From: Silvibacterium bohemicum
GTDB taxonomy: Bacteria; Acidobacteriota; Terriglobia; Terriglobales; Acidobacteriaceae
Length of the DNA: 64,000 nt
Direction: 5' to 3'
NCBI RefSeq assembly: GCF_001006305.1
Contig: NZ_LBHJ01000003.1
Location: 1,130,631 to 1,194,630, forward strand
Numbering within the stretch: the stretch's first letter is position 1; every line of letters starts with the position of its first letter. Of this stretch, positions 37,605 to 46,618 are shown piece by piece. The notes beneath the pieces are model-generated. The model was not told the origin of the DNA and made no database searches. It saw only the letters and a program-made list of their open reading frames with translations. Both the position numbers and the translations under genes were made by a program.

Positions 37605-38360
37605 CTATGCTCGAGTGCTGACTTCAACCCGCGACGCAACGATACGTAGCAGATGATTCGCAAGCATGACGGCCTCGATTGCTTCAGTCGGGTCCCATAT
37701 CGTCACATTGCGGTGCGAATGCGGATTCTTGAATGAGCCGATAGCGCCCGCGAATAAATCAGAGCGCGATTGCCGCTCTCCCGCCTCGGTGGTCAAATCT
37801 GTAAGCTTTCCATCCTGAGCATGGAATGCCTTACGCATTAGATCAACCCCCCGAAGGCTTTCTGGTTTGCCGAGAGCCTCATGGACGGCAACCTCCACGG
37901 CCTTCATAGCCTGGAAAACCGCTGCGTCAAACTCTCCGCGCATCAATGCGCCCCACACCGTATTGGCGATTGGGGCCTGCAATACCTCTTTTCGAAGCAT
38001 TCGTGCCACTGAGAATATGGCGATGGCTTGCTCATCCTGAAACTTGAGTGCCCTCCGGCTGAGCACGACCCAATCGCCAGAGTGTGCGACCGGAACGAGA
38101 AATCCTTGACCGATGAGCCAATGCCACGCTTCTGCAATAGCAAGGTCTACCTGATCTCTGCGAGATTGCGAGTAGGGGTGTGCAACGCCAGGCATGTTCG
38201 AGTCATGCCAAAGTTCCCTGTTGAGATTGCCGGCGTGAAACTTTTCCCCACTGTGACTGGCACGCTTCCTCAAAAGAAAAAGCATTTTTGCGCCAAGCAC
38301 CTCAGGCTCCATGGTCAACAGTGCATCTACGTCAGGAATTGTCTGAGTCAGTTCGCGCAT
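37605..38360 (-). CDS. TIGR02391 (Ymh) family protein
   Basis: A 251-residue protein. The C-terminal half carries the family pattern: FDAAVFQAMKAVEVAVHEAL, GVDLMRKAF, then FAGAIGSFKNPHSHRNV. The KNPHSH element (K211-H216) resembles the R-x4-H motif of HEPN ribonucleases, with Lys for Arg. The N-terminal ~100 residues are a variable winged-helix-like part. In family precedent such genes are found in mobile or defence settings; an RNase role is inference. The gene lies just upstream of the DUF5677 gene with no terminator between them. Confidence 0.75.
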   Translation of the reverse strand: MRELTQTIPDVDALLTMEPEVLGAKMLFLLRKRASHSGEKFHAGNLNRELWHDSNMPGVAHPYSQSRRDQVDLAIAEAWHWLIGQGFLVPVAHSGDWVVLSRRALKFQDEQAIAIFSVARMLRKEVLQAPIANTVWGALMRGEFDAAVFQAMKAVEVAVHEALGKPESLRGVDLMRKAFHAQDGKLTDLTTEAGERQSRSDLFAGAIGSFKNPHSHRNVTIWDPTEAIEAVMLANHLLRIVASRVEVSTRA

Positions 38361-38587
38361 GAGGTATTCTCGCGCGTCAAGCGGTGGATAGGGAAGTGCC
38401 GCCGGTTGTCCGAATAATTAAGAAAATGCCATTGGACACGCCGACACAGATCAGTCACGACAAGTCGACTCATGGGAAGTAATGAAGCAATTCTCAAGAG
38501 CATCCACGCAGCGAAGCCCCGCGAATAGACCCTCCCAAGCAACATCGTAGGAACCTACTACTCCATTGGTTCTTCCTACGGCAGCAA

Positions 38588-38618
38588 AAAAGGCCCGCCA
38601 GACTACGGCGGGCCTTTT
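38588..38618 (-). terminator. Terminator downstream of lon
   Basis: A 12-bp perfect stem AAAAGGCCCGCC/GGCGGGCCTTTT, 15 bases after the Lon stop. On the minus strand it is followed by T6, so it ends lon transcription. Confidence 0.9.
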
Positions 38619-38633
38619 CAAAATCACTGCATC

Positions 38634-41075
38634 TTACGCATCCGCGTGCTGCAGCACTTCTTCTCTAACCGCCTCGTCCTTCTTCTCCTCGGCGGGTGTG
38701 CTCGGCAGCGCAACTGCGAGCACATCCTCGATGCGGCTGGCGTAGTGGATGCTCACGCCCGCCACCTGCTCGGGCATTAGGTCTTCCTCTACGTTCTGCC
38801 GATTCTCCGCAGGGAGAATCACGGTTTCCACTCCGGCGCGCTTGGCCGCAAGGAACTTCTCCTTGATGCCGCCCACCGGCAGCACATTGCCGCTGAGCGT
38901 GATCTCGCCGGTCATCGCCGTCAGCGGACGCACCGGCTTGTCGGTCAACAGTGAGATCAGCGCAGTCGCCATCGTCACACCGGCGGAAGGTCCATCCTTC
39001 GGAATCGCACCGGCCGGCACGTGAATGTGCAGGTCGATGTCATTCATGAAGTCCTCTTCCAGGCCAACCGATTTCGCGTTCGAGCGAATCCAGGTCAGCG
39101 CCGCCTGCATGGATTCCTGCATCACTTCGCCGATCTGTCCGGTGCGGCTGAAGCCGCCTTTGCCCTTCATCTTGTTGGCTTCGATGAACAGCACGTCGCC
39201 GCCCGCCGGAGTCCAGGCCAGGCCCACCGCAACTCCGGCGCGCTTGGTGCGCTCCGCAATCTCGGTATCCACCCGCACCTTGATCCCACCCAGAAACTCC
39301 TGGATGATCTCCTTGGTGACGACCAGCTTATCGTCCTTCCCTTCCGCGATACGGCGCGCCTGCTTGCGGCATACCGTGCCGATCAGTTGCTCGAGCTTCC
39401 TCACTCCTGCTTCACGGGTGTAATGCCGGACAATATAACCGATCGTCTCTTTCGGGAATTCGATGTTCTCTTCCTGAATGCCGTTCTCCTTGATCTGCCG
39501 CGGTATCAGGTAGCGGAAGGCGATGTGCGTCTTCTCCTCTTCCGTATAACCCTGCAGGTCGATGATCTCCATGCGGTCGAGCAGCGGCGCGGGAATCGGA
39601 TCGAGCTGATTCGCCGTGCAGATGAACAGCACCTTGGAAAGATCGAACGGCTGATCCAGGTAGTTATCCCGGAACGTGTTGTTCTGCGCCGGGTCCAGGA
39701 TTTCCAGCAGCGCCGACGAAGGATCGCCGCGGAAGTCGCGTCCCAGCTTGTCGATCTCATCCAGCATGAAGACGGGATCGTTGGTGCCGGTGCGGCGCAG
39801 GTTCTGGATGATCTGCCCCGGCAATGCGCCGATGTAAGTCCGGCGATGGCCGCGCAGCTCCGCCTCGTCGTGCATACCGCCTAAAGAAATCCGGCGAAAC
39901 TCCCGGCTCAGTGCGCGCGCAATCGAGCGTCCCAGCGAGGTCTTTCCCACTCCGGGAGGTCCGACGAAGCACAGAATCGGTCCCTTCATGTCCGGCTTGA
40001 GACGGCGCACCGCAAGGTAATCCAGAATGCGGTCCTTCACCTTTTTCAGGTCGTAGTGGTCCTCGTCGAGGATCTCCCGCGCTTTGATGATGTCCACTTC
40101 GGCGCCCGAAGATTTCGCCCACGGCAGAACCGCGAGCCACTCGATGTAGTTCCGGGTTAGCGAGTAGTCGGCGGCCATGGGAGACATGCGTCCAAGGCGG
40201 TTGAGTTCTTTTATCGCCTCTTTCTTGGTCTCTTCCGGCATGCCGGCGTTCTCGATCTTCTCGCGCAGCTCCTCGATATCCTTCTGGCCCTCGTCCTGTT
40301 CGCCGAGCTCCTTCTGGATCGCCTTCATCTGCTCGCGCAGATAGTAGTCGCGCTGCGACTGCTGTACCTGGTCCTGCACCTCGGACTGGATCTTGTTGCG
40401 CAGTTGCTGGACCTCGAGCTCCTTGGCCAGATGCTTGTTGATCCGCTCCAGGCGCGCCGAGACGTCAGGCGTCTCCAGCAGCTCCTGCTTGTCGGTCGTG
40501 GCCAGGAACGGCAGCGACGAGGCGATGAAGTCCACCAGCCTGCCCGGATCGTCGATATTCATCGCGATCGTCTGCAGCTCGTCGGAGAGCGTCGGCGACG
40601 CGGTCACGATCTGCTGGAACTGCGTCAGGACATTGCGCTGCATCGCTTCCAGAACCGGCCCCTTGGTGGCATGGATCTCCGGAATGAGCTGCACTGAGGC
40701 CGTCATGAACGGCTCGATCTGCGAAAAGTTGCCGAGCTTCACCCGCTCTGTGCCTTCGGTGAAGACAAACAGGCTCTGGTTCGGCATCTTCACTACTTTG
40801 TGGATCGTCGCCAGCGTGCCGTAGGCATGCAGATCGCTGGGCTGGGGAGCGTCCAAACGCGCGTCGCGCTGAGCCACGACCACGATGCTCTTCTCTTCTC
40901 CCAAAGAATTGATGAGTTGAATGGAACTCTCCCGGCCCACCGTCAGCGGCAGAACCGCGTGGGGGAACAGCACGGTATCCCGTACCGGGAGGATAGGTAG
41001 AGACTTTTCGCTCGAGCGGTCCTCACGTTGTTTTGGATCGCTGGGCTGAATCACGCTTAGAAAATCGCTAGCCAT
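38634..41075 (-). CDS. lon: ATP-dependent protease Lon
   Basis: An 813-residue protein, full length for bacterial LonA. The start is ATG 41075 ([13 protein letters not shown]); a longer frame exists but has no site. Domains in order: the N-terminal LON substrate-binding domain (about 30-225), a coiled coil, an AAA+ module with Walker A GPPGVGKT (372-379) and Walker [10 protein letters not shown], and a C-terminal protease domain with the Ser-Lys dyad (S697 in KDGPSAGVT; Lys near 738 in VGGIKEK). It degrades misfolded and regulatory proteins in the cytoplasm. The gene stands alone, with its own terminator. Confidence 0.98.
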   Translation of the reverse strand: MASDFLSVIQPSDPKQREDRSSEKSLPILPVRDTVLFPHAVLPLTVGRESSIQLINSLGEEKSIVVVAQRDARLDAPQPSDLHAYGTLATIHKVVKMPNQSLFVFTEGTERVKLGNFSQIEPFMTASVQLIPEIHATKGPVLEAMQRNVLTQFQQIVTASPTLSDELQTIAMNIDDPGRLVDFIASSLPFLATTDKQELLETPDVSARLERINKHLAKELEVQQLRNKIQSEVQDQVQQSQRDYYLREQMKAIQKELGEQDEGQKDIEELREKIENAGMPEETKKEAIKELNRLGRMSPMAADYSLTRNYIEWLAVLPWAKSSGAEVDIIKAREILDEDHYDLKKVKDRILDYLAVRRLKPDMKGPILCFVGPPGVGKTSLGRSIARALSREFRRISLGGMHDEAELRGHRRTYIGALPGQIIQNLRRTGTNDPVFMLDEIDKLGRDFRGDPSSALLEILDPAQNNTFRDNYLDQPFDLSKVLFICTANQLDPIPAPLLDRMEIIDLQGYTEEEKTHIAFRYLIPRQIKENGIQEENIEFPKETIGYIVRHYTREAGVRKLEQLIGTVCRKQARRIAEGKDDKLVVTKEIIQEFLGGIKVRVDTEIAERTKRAGVAVGLAWTPAGGDVLFIEANKMKGKGGFSRTGQIGEVMQESMQAALTWIRSNAKSVGLEEDFMNDIDLHIHVPAGAIPKDGPSAGVTMATALISLLTDKPVRPLTAMTGEITLSGNVLPVGGIKEKFLAAKRAGVETVILPAENRQNVEEDLMPEQVAGVSIHYASRIEDVLAVALPSTPAEEKKDEAVREEVLQHADA

Positions 41076-41352
41076 TGAGTGCCTTCTTATCAAATAATTA
41101 GCTATTAGACTCCGCAACATTGAGAAAGTCGCAAAAGTCCGGAAATGGCCGAGGTGTCGTTTGCTTTCTGCAACTTAGACGTGATTCCCGGGGTGCACAA
41201 TGGCCGCCGCGGCTTCAGGAGAGAAGACCACCGGGTGGTGTTGGCTGTTAGATGCGGGTTGGAGGATGGCGTCACTGCCTTTTCATCGGCAGGTTGTCGC
41301 ACCGAGTCAAGTCGTCGGCGCCATCACCGGGTCGTCAAAGCGGAAAGCTGGT

Positions 41353-42177
41353 CTAGCCTTCGATCTGGCCGGCGGAATAGCGCCCCAGCTCTTTCACCAT
41401 GGAGCAATGCTCATCGAGAAGCTGCAGCGCCTTCTCCGCCAGCTCCGGCGAGGCCAGCTGGTAATCCGTATAGAAGATGTACTGCCAGGGCTTGCCCGGG
41501 ACCGGGCGGGATTCGATCTTGGTCAGATTGATCTGCTGGTCGACAAATGCCTGCAGAGCGCCTACCAGCGTTCCCGGGCGATTTTCGACCTGGAAGGCAA
41601 GACTCACCTTGTTCGCTTGCTGGTTTGCCGCGACCTCATTGCGCCGGCGCATCAGGAAGAAGCGCGTGTAATTCTCCGCGTTATCTTCAAGGTTGGGAGC
41701 CAGCACCTCTCCCCCGTAGTACGCAGCCGCCTGCGCACTGGCAATCGCGCCACAGGAGCGGTCACGCAGCTCCATGAGCTGCTTCACGCTGCCCGCCGTG
41801 TCGTAATAAGGAACCGGCTCGATCTGCGGATGCTCCGCAAAAAAGCGCCGGCACTGCGCCAGCGCGATGGGATGCGAGTAGACGCGAACCAAACGCTCGA
41901 TCTGCGCGCCGGGAACGGCAATCAGATTGTGATGAATGCCCAACAGCGTCTCCCGCTCCACGGCCACATCATGCGTGAGCAGCAGGTCGTAATGCTCGAC
42001 CACGGAGCCGGCGAGCGAGTTCTCGATCGGAATGGCGGCCGCATCGACATCCCCGTCTACTAACCGGCGAAAGACCTCCGGAGAATAGGAACACGGCACG
42101 ATGGTTGCTTCGGGAAAGAACTTTAAAGCTGCTTCATGACTGAATGATCCGGGCTCACCCTGGATTGCGATCTGCAT
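41353..42177 (-). CDS. pheA: Prephenate dehydratase
   Basis: A 274-residue monofunctional enzyme that converts prephenate to phenylpyruvate in phenylalanine synthesis. The PDT domain has IAIQGEPGSFSHEAALKFF at the start, IPIENSLAGSV, and the catalytic TRF motif (T171-F173). A C-terminal ACT domain (about 190-265) includes ESRP (E222-P225), which senses phenylalanine for feedback inhibition. No chorismate mutase part is fused. GGAG lies seven bases before the ATG. It is not clustered with other aromatic genes here. Confidence 0.95.
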   Translation of the reverse strand: MQIAIQGEPGSFSHEAALKFFPEATIVPCSYSPEVFRRLVDGDVDAAAIPIENSLAGSVVEHYDLLLTHDVAVERETLLGIHHNLIAVPGAQIERLVRVYSHPIALAQCRRFFAEHPQIEPVPYYDTAGSVKQLMELRDRSCGAIASAQAAAYYGGEVLAPNLEDNAENYTRFFLMRRRNEVAANQQANKVSLAFQVENRPGTLVGALQAFVDQQINLTKIESRPVPGKPWQYIFYTDYQLASPELAEKALQLLDEHCSMVKELGRYSAGQIEG

Positions 42178-42286
42178 CTTGACTCCGCACCCAAATTTTT
42201 AATTGTACGGCAACCTTAAAGAAGCCACGTGCACCTTATCTCTCCGTAGACACGAGCTTTGAACGAGTACGAGGGGAGATTCGACG

Positions 42287-42439
42287 ATGCTTTGGACGAT
42301 TTTTGTAATCCTTCTGGTTTTGTGGCTGGTAGGTCTGGTGAGCTTTCACGCGATCGGCGCATACATTCACATCCTGCTGGTTTTGGCGCTGGTGGTGTTG
42401 CTCATCCAGTTGATTAGCGGGCGCCGGCCAGTTGTCTAA
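42287..42439 (+). CDS. Lmo0937-family small membrane protein
   Basis: A 50-residue protein (MLWTIFVILLVLWLVG..., ending SGRRPVV) with two hydrophobic helices separated by the short loop FHAIGAYIH. The pattern fits the lmo0937 family, found beside stress genes. GAGGGGA precedes the ATG by about ten bases. Its stop lies inside the first unit of a tandem repeat, and a CsbD gene follows 125 bases later on the same strand. Function unknown. Confidence 0.8.
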   Translation: MLWTIFVILLVLWLVGLVSFHAIGAYIHILLVLALVVLLIQLISGRRPVV

Positions 42440-42466
42440 TCCAGTTGTCCAGTCCAGTTGTTTAGT
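42428..42466 (+). repeat. Three tandem 13-bp repeats
   Basis: CCAGTTGTCTAAT, CCAGTTGTCCAGT and CCAGTTGTTTAGT in direct succession (consensus CCAGTTGTYYART). The first copy includes the last codons and stop of the small membrane protein. Confidence 0.8.
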
Positions 42467-42483
42467 CCCGTAGCTTAAACGGG

Positions 42484-42521
42484 CGCCTGCATGGGGGCGG
42501 CAATCAACACTCATGCAGGCG
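42484..42521 (+). other. Stem-loop between the small membrane gene and csbD-like gene
   Basis: A 10-bp perfect stem CGCCTGCATG/CATGCAGGCG with an 18-base loop, ending 43 bases before the CsbD ATG. No T-run follows, so it may be a leader structure or attenuator rather than a terminator. Confidence 0.5.
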
Positions 42522-42564
42522 TCCGATCACCGCAGTAAATAACCGTAGTATGGGGAGTTTCATC

Positions 42565-42864
42565 ATGAACAAAGACCAGGTTTCCGGCAAGGCAGATCAG
42601 GTGATAGGCAAGGTGAAACAGAAAGTCGGAGAAGGCGTAGGCAATCAGCATCTCGCCAACCAGGGTGTAGCCGATCAGGTGAAAGGCGCAGTGAAAGAGA
42701 CCTGGGGCAACGTGAAAGACGATGCCGAAAAGACTTCCGACGCCCACCGCCGCGACAGTGAAGCTCACGCCAATCATGCACGCGAGCACGTCAGCGACAA
42801 GGTGCAGGATGTGAAGAACAGCGTGAACAAAAAAATTGATGAACATAAACGGCACAGCGCCTGA
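42565..42864 (+). CDS. CsbD family stress protein
   Basis: A 99-residue hydrophilic protein; the N-terminal half is a CsbD domain (MNKDQVSGKADQVIGKVKQK; VADQVKGAVKETWGNVKDD), followed by a charged, His-rich helical tail. I chose ATG 42565, after GGGGAG; an in-frame ATG at 42550 overlaps that site. CsbD-like proteins are induced by general stress; the molecular role is unknown. It probably shares a message with the lmo0937-like gene. Confidence 0.85.
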   Translation: MNKDQVSGKADQVIGKVKQKVGEGVGNQHLANQGVADQVKGAVKETWGNVKDDAEKTSDAHRRDSEAHANHAREHVSDKVQDVKNSVNKKIDEHKRHSA

Positions 42865-42921
42865 TCTAAGCAGTAGTGGTGAGTGCCGATTGAAAACAAG
42901 CTTCGAGTCCCTCCCCCAACC

Positions 42922-42947
42922 AGGCCCGCGGATCACTCCGCGGGCCT
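42922..42947 (+). terminator. Terminator-like hairpin after the CsbD gene
   Basis: An 11-bp perfect stem AGGCCCGCGGA/TCCGCGGGCCT with a four-base loop, 57 bases after the CsbD stop. It is followed only by a mixed CTCGCCTTTT stretch. Confidence 0.65.
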
Positions 42948-43076
42948 CTCGCCTTTTGAAGCAGAAAGATATTCTGCGTGGGGCAAACCCAAGCAGGAGA
43001 TCTTTCTTTCGCTTTGAAGAACGCAGCTGCATTACACATCAATTGTTTGAGACAAGACACAGCGGTTTGAAGGTAG

Positions 43077-43132
43077 GGCACGGCTTCAGCCGTGCCGTAA
43101 AATGCTCACTCTCGCGACGAGGCTTCAGCCTC
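43077..43132. repeat. REP-like pair of CTTCAG hairpins
   Basis: Two hairpins, GGCACGGC-TTCA-GCCGTGCC (43077-43096) and GAGGC-TTCA-GCCTC (43119-43132), share the core GGCTTCAGCC. The arrangement, two inverted units ~25 bases apart between convergent genes, is like bacterial REP/BIME elements. A related pair lies at 8247-8298. Confidence 0.6.
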
Positions 43133-43165
43133 TAGGGATGTTTCTGAACTGCTCAGATATCCTCA

Positions 43166-44029
43166 TTACCGCCGAGCCAACAAATCCGCTGCTACAAAGA
43201 GAAAATAAACCACCGAAATCACGCCGTTCATGGTGAAAAAGGCCGCATTGAGCCTCTTCAGATTCCCCGGCGAGACAAGCGTGTGTTCGTACAGCAGCAG
43301 CAGAGCCACAGCAGCAATTCCGATCAGCGCGTAGTGGCCGAGAGAGAAGGCCTGCGCCAGCCACACCAGCAGCGCCAGCATGGCCACATGCATGAGGCGC
43401 GCGATCCAGAAAGCCGCAGTCACGCCCCACGTGGAAGGCACGCTGAACAGCCCCTGCGCGCGGTCGTGCTCCACATCCTGGCAGGAATAAAGCAGGTCGA
43501 AGCCGGCCACCCAGAACATCACCGCGACGGTAAGAATAACGATGCGCGGGTCGAGGCTTCCCCGCACCGCGATCCATGCCGCTGCCGGAGCGATGCCCAG
43601 CGCCAGCCCCAACACCAGATGTGACCAGCGCGTGAAGCGCTTGGTATACGAGTAGGCCAGCACCACCAGCAGCGCCACAGGAGACATGAGCAGCGTGAGA
43701 TGGTTAAGCTGCCCGGCTGCGATTACGAAGATGGCGATCATGGCCAGCGTGAATCCCCCAACAAAACTGCGCGAGAGCAGCCCTGAAGGAATCGCTCGCG
43801 AGGCGGTGCGCGGGTTGGCCGCGTCGATGGAGGCATCGGCCCAGCGATTGAAAGCCATGGCCGCGGAGCGCGCGCTCACCATGCAGACAATGATCCAGAA
43901 GATCTGCGCCGCGTGCGGCACGCCATTGGCAGCCAGCATGGCGCCGGTCAGGGCAAAGGGCAATGCGAAGATCGAGTGCTCCCACTTGATCATCTCCAGG
44001 GTCACACCGATGTTGCGAAAGAAGGCCAT
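43166..44029 (-). CDS. UbiA-type prenyltransferase (UbiA/MqnP-like)
   Basis: A 287-residue membrane protein with about eight helices. Both aspartate-rich motifs are present: NRWADASID (N61, D65, D69) and DLLYSCQDVEHD (D177, D184, D188), which bind the prenyl diphosphate through Mg2+. It attaches a polyprenyl chain to an aromatic quinone precursor (4-hydroxybenzoate type, or the futalosine-pathway substrate in MqnP). Since many acidobacteria make menaquinone, MqnP is a fair alternative. Neighbours do not settle it. Confidence 0.85.
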   Translation of the reverse strand: MAFFRNIGVTLEMIKWEHSIFALPFALTGAMLAANGVPHAAQIFWIIVCMVSARSAAMAFNRWADASIDAANPRTASRAIPSGLLSRSFVGGFTLAMIAIFVIAAGQLNHLTLLMSPVALLVVLAYSYTKRFTRWSHLVLGLALGIAPAAAWIAVRGSLDPRIVILTVAVMFWVAGFDLLYSCQDVEHDRAQGLFSVPSTWGVTAAFWIARLMHVAMLALLVWLAQAFSLGHYALIGIAAVALLLLYEHTLVSPGNLKRLNAAFFTMNGVISVVYFLFVAADLLARR

Positions 44030-44137
44030 AGATCAAGTTTAACGGAGGTGTCGCAATCCGGGATGACGGCAAAGAATCTCAGCGACACATTCCTCGCATC
44101 GCTGAGGTTCTGGCCGGTATTAAAAACGGCGATTGCG

Positions 44138-45364
44138 CTAAACATGCTCAACCAACACGCTCTCCATGGTTTCCAGAAGTCGAGGAATCGGCGCATGGCT
44201 GCTGTACAAAAGCGATAGCCTCTCATTCACGGTCGCCACGCCAAGAAACTGTTGATCCTCTGAGGTTCCGATCAGAATTGACGGGCCCCACATCGTTTCC
44301 AGCCGCAATCTGCCGTATTGAGTGTCAAAAGGCAGACTTCCCATATTCGATAAAACGAAATCGTTCTTCATCCCCTGCCCGACGATCTGCCTCACAGTTT
44401 CCAGATCCGGAACACTCGAAAGAAGCTGACGGAACTCCCGCCGCGATTTTACGATTCGATCGAGAGATTGTTGTGGAGCAAGCTCGTTTCTTGCGCACCG
44501 GGCCAGCTCCCAAAAATCACCCGAGCCGGGAATGCTTAACTGCTGTCGCGCTATATCTGTGAGCAACACGCAAATCTCACCTTGGTGAAGAGTTTTTCTC
44601 GTGCTGATGGGAGATCCCACGCCCAATCGTGGATGAACCCCATGCGTTGCCAACTCTTTAGCCGTAAAAACAATGGAGGCCTGCAGGGCGCAATGAACCG
44701 AGGTCTCCTCCTGCTGCGAGCGCGCCTTCAGTTTGCCCGTTAACTCTTCACTCAGGCGCAGCGATGCGACGCGGGGAGCGAGCTTGAAGAAATCTGGATT
44801 GATAGATCTCGCCACTCCGGAAAATTTGCTCGAGTCTTCAATAGACTCGTCCTCGAGTCCAAGCAGTTGCTCATGCGGTGGCGGCACAGGCAATGGGTCG
44901 AGCGGCCGGCCGGCATGAGCCTCCAACAAATCTCGTATCGCATAGGTGAGAGAAAGTGCGTCGCCAATGGAGTGGTGAGCAACGAGAATTACGATGCACC
45001 GCCGTTCCTCATGCAAGAGGACTGCCCGAAGCAACGGAGCCTGCGATGCGGAGTAAAAAGGGGTAGCTATCTCCCTCGCGATCTCCGCCTCCAGCTGTTG
45101 AACAGCGTTGCCTTCGATGATCCGAAGAAAAATTGGAATTCCCGGTTCATCGCGAAAATAAGGGACACCCTGGTGATCTGTCTGTATCGAAGCCCTGAGA
45201 AGCGGATGGCGTTTCTGAAGAGAGGAGAAGGCGGCTCTCCACTCTGCGATCGTGGTCTCTCCCTCGATCTGGGCGGAGACGGAGAAATGCAATGGTTCAA
45301 CCTGGGCGAGCAGAAAAAAAAAGCGCTCGAATGTACTGAGTGGGCGGAGATTCGTGGTCTTCAT
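44138..45364 (-). CDS. Stand-alone condensation-domain (acyltransferase) protein
   Basis: A 408-residue protein of the NRPS condensation/PapA type. Start motif RPLSTFERFFFLLAQVEPLH; catalytic motif HHSIGDA (H130, H131, D135) in place of the usual HHxxxDG, with Ala for the last Gly; a later FVLSNMGSLPF matches a conserved C-domain motif. I chose ATG 45364 over the in-frame 45415 because of GGAAG upstream. It would join an acyl or peptidyl group to an amine or hydroxyl. No NRPS modules, carrier protein or thioesterase lie nearby, so the substrate is unknown. Confidence 0.78.
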   Translation of the reverse strand: MKTTNLRPLSTFERFFFLLAQVEPLHFSVSAQIEGETTIAEWRAAFSSLQKRHPLLRASIQTDHQGVPYFRDEPGIPIFLRIIEGNAVQQLEAEIAREIATPFYSASQAPLLRAVLLHEERRCIVILVAHHSIGDALSLTYAIRDLLEAHAGRPLDPLPVPPPHEQLLGLEDESIEDSSKFSGVARSINPDFFKLAPRVASLRLSEELTGKLKARSQQEETSVHCALQASIVFTAKELATHGVHPRLGVGSPISTRKTLHQGEICVLLTDIARQQLSIPGSGDFWELARCARNELAPQQSLDRIVKSRREFRQLLSSVPDLETVRQIVGQGMKNDFVLSNMGSLPFDTQYGRLRLETMWGPSILIGTSEDQQFLGVATVNERLSLLYSSHAPIPRLLETMESVLVEHV

Positions 45365-45507
45365 TTTGACGGGACTTCCTATCTCGTGGTGACACCCAGC
45401 GAAGAAGAGCTGCACCCTACTCCAGCCTGGCGCTAAAGAAACAACGCTTCTGCGTGAGCATTATTCCCATGCAAGCCATGGACGGGCGCACCCGCAGCCA
45501 CAAACAA

Positions 45508-45535
45508 AAAGCCCCCACCAGGCGGCGGGGGCTTT
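45508..45535 (-). terminator. Terminator downstream of the BON protein gene
   Basis: A 9-bp stem AAAGCCCCC/GGGGGCTTT, 21 bases after the BON stop, followed on the minus strand by a T-rich run (TTTTTGTTTG counted from the stem foot). Confidence 0.85.
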
Positions 45536-45556
45536 CGTACAACAAACAGGCAGCAG

Positions 45557-46345
45557 CTATTTTTCCGGACCGCCTCCGGCAACCTGCAGGTTGTTGGTGA
45601 CGTGGAAGACGCCCGGCACCGTGTTGGCGCGAATGCCAGCGGCATCTTTGTCGGACTGCGAATCGACGACGCCATAGAGGGTGACGTTGCCGTTCTGCAC
45701 CGAGATGCGAATCGGCTTGCCTGGATCGATCGCATACTTGTTCAACGACGGGAAGCCGTAGACGGTACGGTAGACGGCGAAGCGAATGCGATCATCCATC
45801 GGCGAGACTGGGTCGACCTGGATTTCGTTGACGACATCCCTCACACCCTTGGTATTCGCAGCGACCGCGACCGCCGAATCGGCGTCGACTGGTCCGTAAG
45901 CATGGCCGCCAAGCGTTACCACGCCGTTCTCCACATTCACGGCAATGGCATTGAACGCCGTCGTCCCGTAACCCACGCGGTCATACTCGATGGCTCTCAC
46001 CAGCTTCTGCTGCAGCTCGGCATCCGGAACCGCAGGCCCGGCGATTTCGATCTCGTTATCGACTGCCTTGATGCCTTTGGTGCGGTGAACCCGCTTGTCC
46101 GCCTCTTCCTTGATATCGAAGACATCGACCGTTCCCGTCAGCCGCGCTACGCCGCCTTGCACGGTGACCTGCACATCTTTGAACCGCGATTTGTTCAACG
46201 CCTTGTTCATGATTTCGGCGCGCAGGTTATTGTCATCGGGCGAGGTTTGAGCAAAGGCCGCCGAATGACGCGAAATTGAGGTGGAACCGCTGCCCAGCAT
46301 AAGAGTGACCGCAGTTAGCGCAACACCGAGTCTTGCATTTCTCAT
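45557..46345 (-). CDS. Secreted triple-BON-domain protein
   Basis: A 262-residue protein from ATG 46345 (GAGGG upstream; the frame is open further). A signal peptide ends near AAFAQ. Three BON domains follow: about 38-100 (VTVQGGVARLTGTV), 105-170 (VNVENGVVTLGGHAYGPV) and 180-255 (VQNGNVTLYGVVDS), each with the conserved central Gly. BON domains bind phospholipid or link to the envelope (as in OsmY), so a periplasmic stress or membrane-support role is likely. It has its own terminator. Confidence 0.87.
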   Translation of the reverse strand: MRNARLGVALTAVTLMLGSGSTSISRHSAAFAQTSPDDNNLRAEIMNKALNKSRFKDVQVTVQGGVARLTGTVDVFDIKEEADKRVHRTKGIKAVDNEIEIAGPAVPDAELQQKLVRAIEYDRVGYGTTAFNAIAVNVENGVVTLGGHAYGPVDADSAVAVAANTKGVRDVVNEIQVDPVSPMDDRIRFAVYRTVYGFPSLNKYAIDPGKPIRISVQNGNVTLYGVVDSQSDKDAAGIRANTVPGVFHVTNNLQVAGGGPEK

Positions 46346-46618
46346 TGTCAAATCCCTCGCTTTGACTATCTCATTCCTATGTCGTCGGATCAATTTACGT
46401 TTGTCGACTTCTCGTCAATTTGTCGCTTCGTCCAAATCAGACGCCCCGGCGAATCGAAGAGATGCTCGCGGACCGAACTATAACGGATTTCTTTCGCTCC
46501 CGCTACTTCCTTTGCATCGCGGAGATTGTACCCCCGCGGTTGCCGGAATGACGAACACTTCAAACGAATAACGACACGCTATAACAACCCGGAGTTCGTC
46601 TAAAAAGTCCTCAAAAAA

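Noticed and set aside
42484-42521. Riboswitch before csbD
   Set aside because: Only a single stem-loop; no conserved core of a known riboswitch class.
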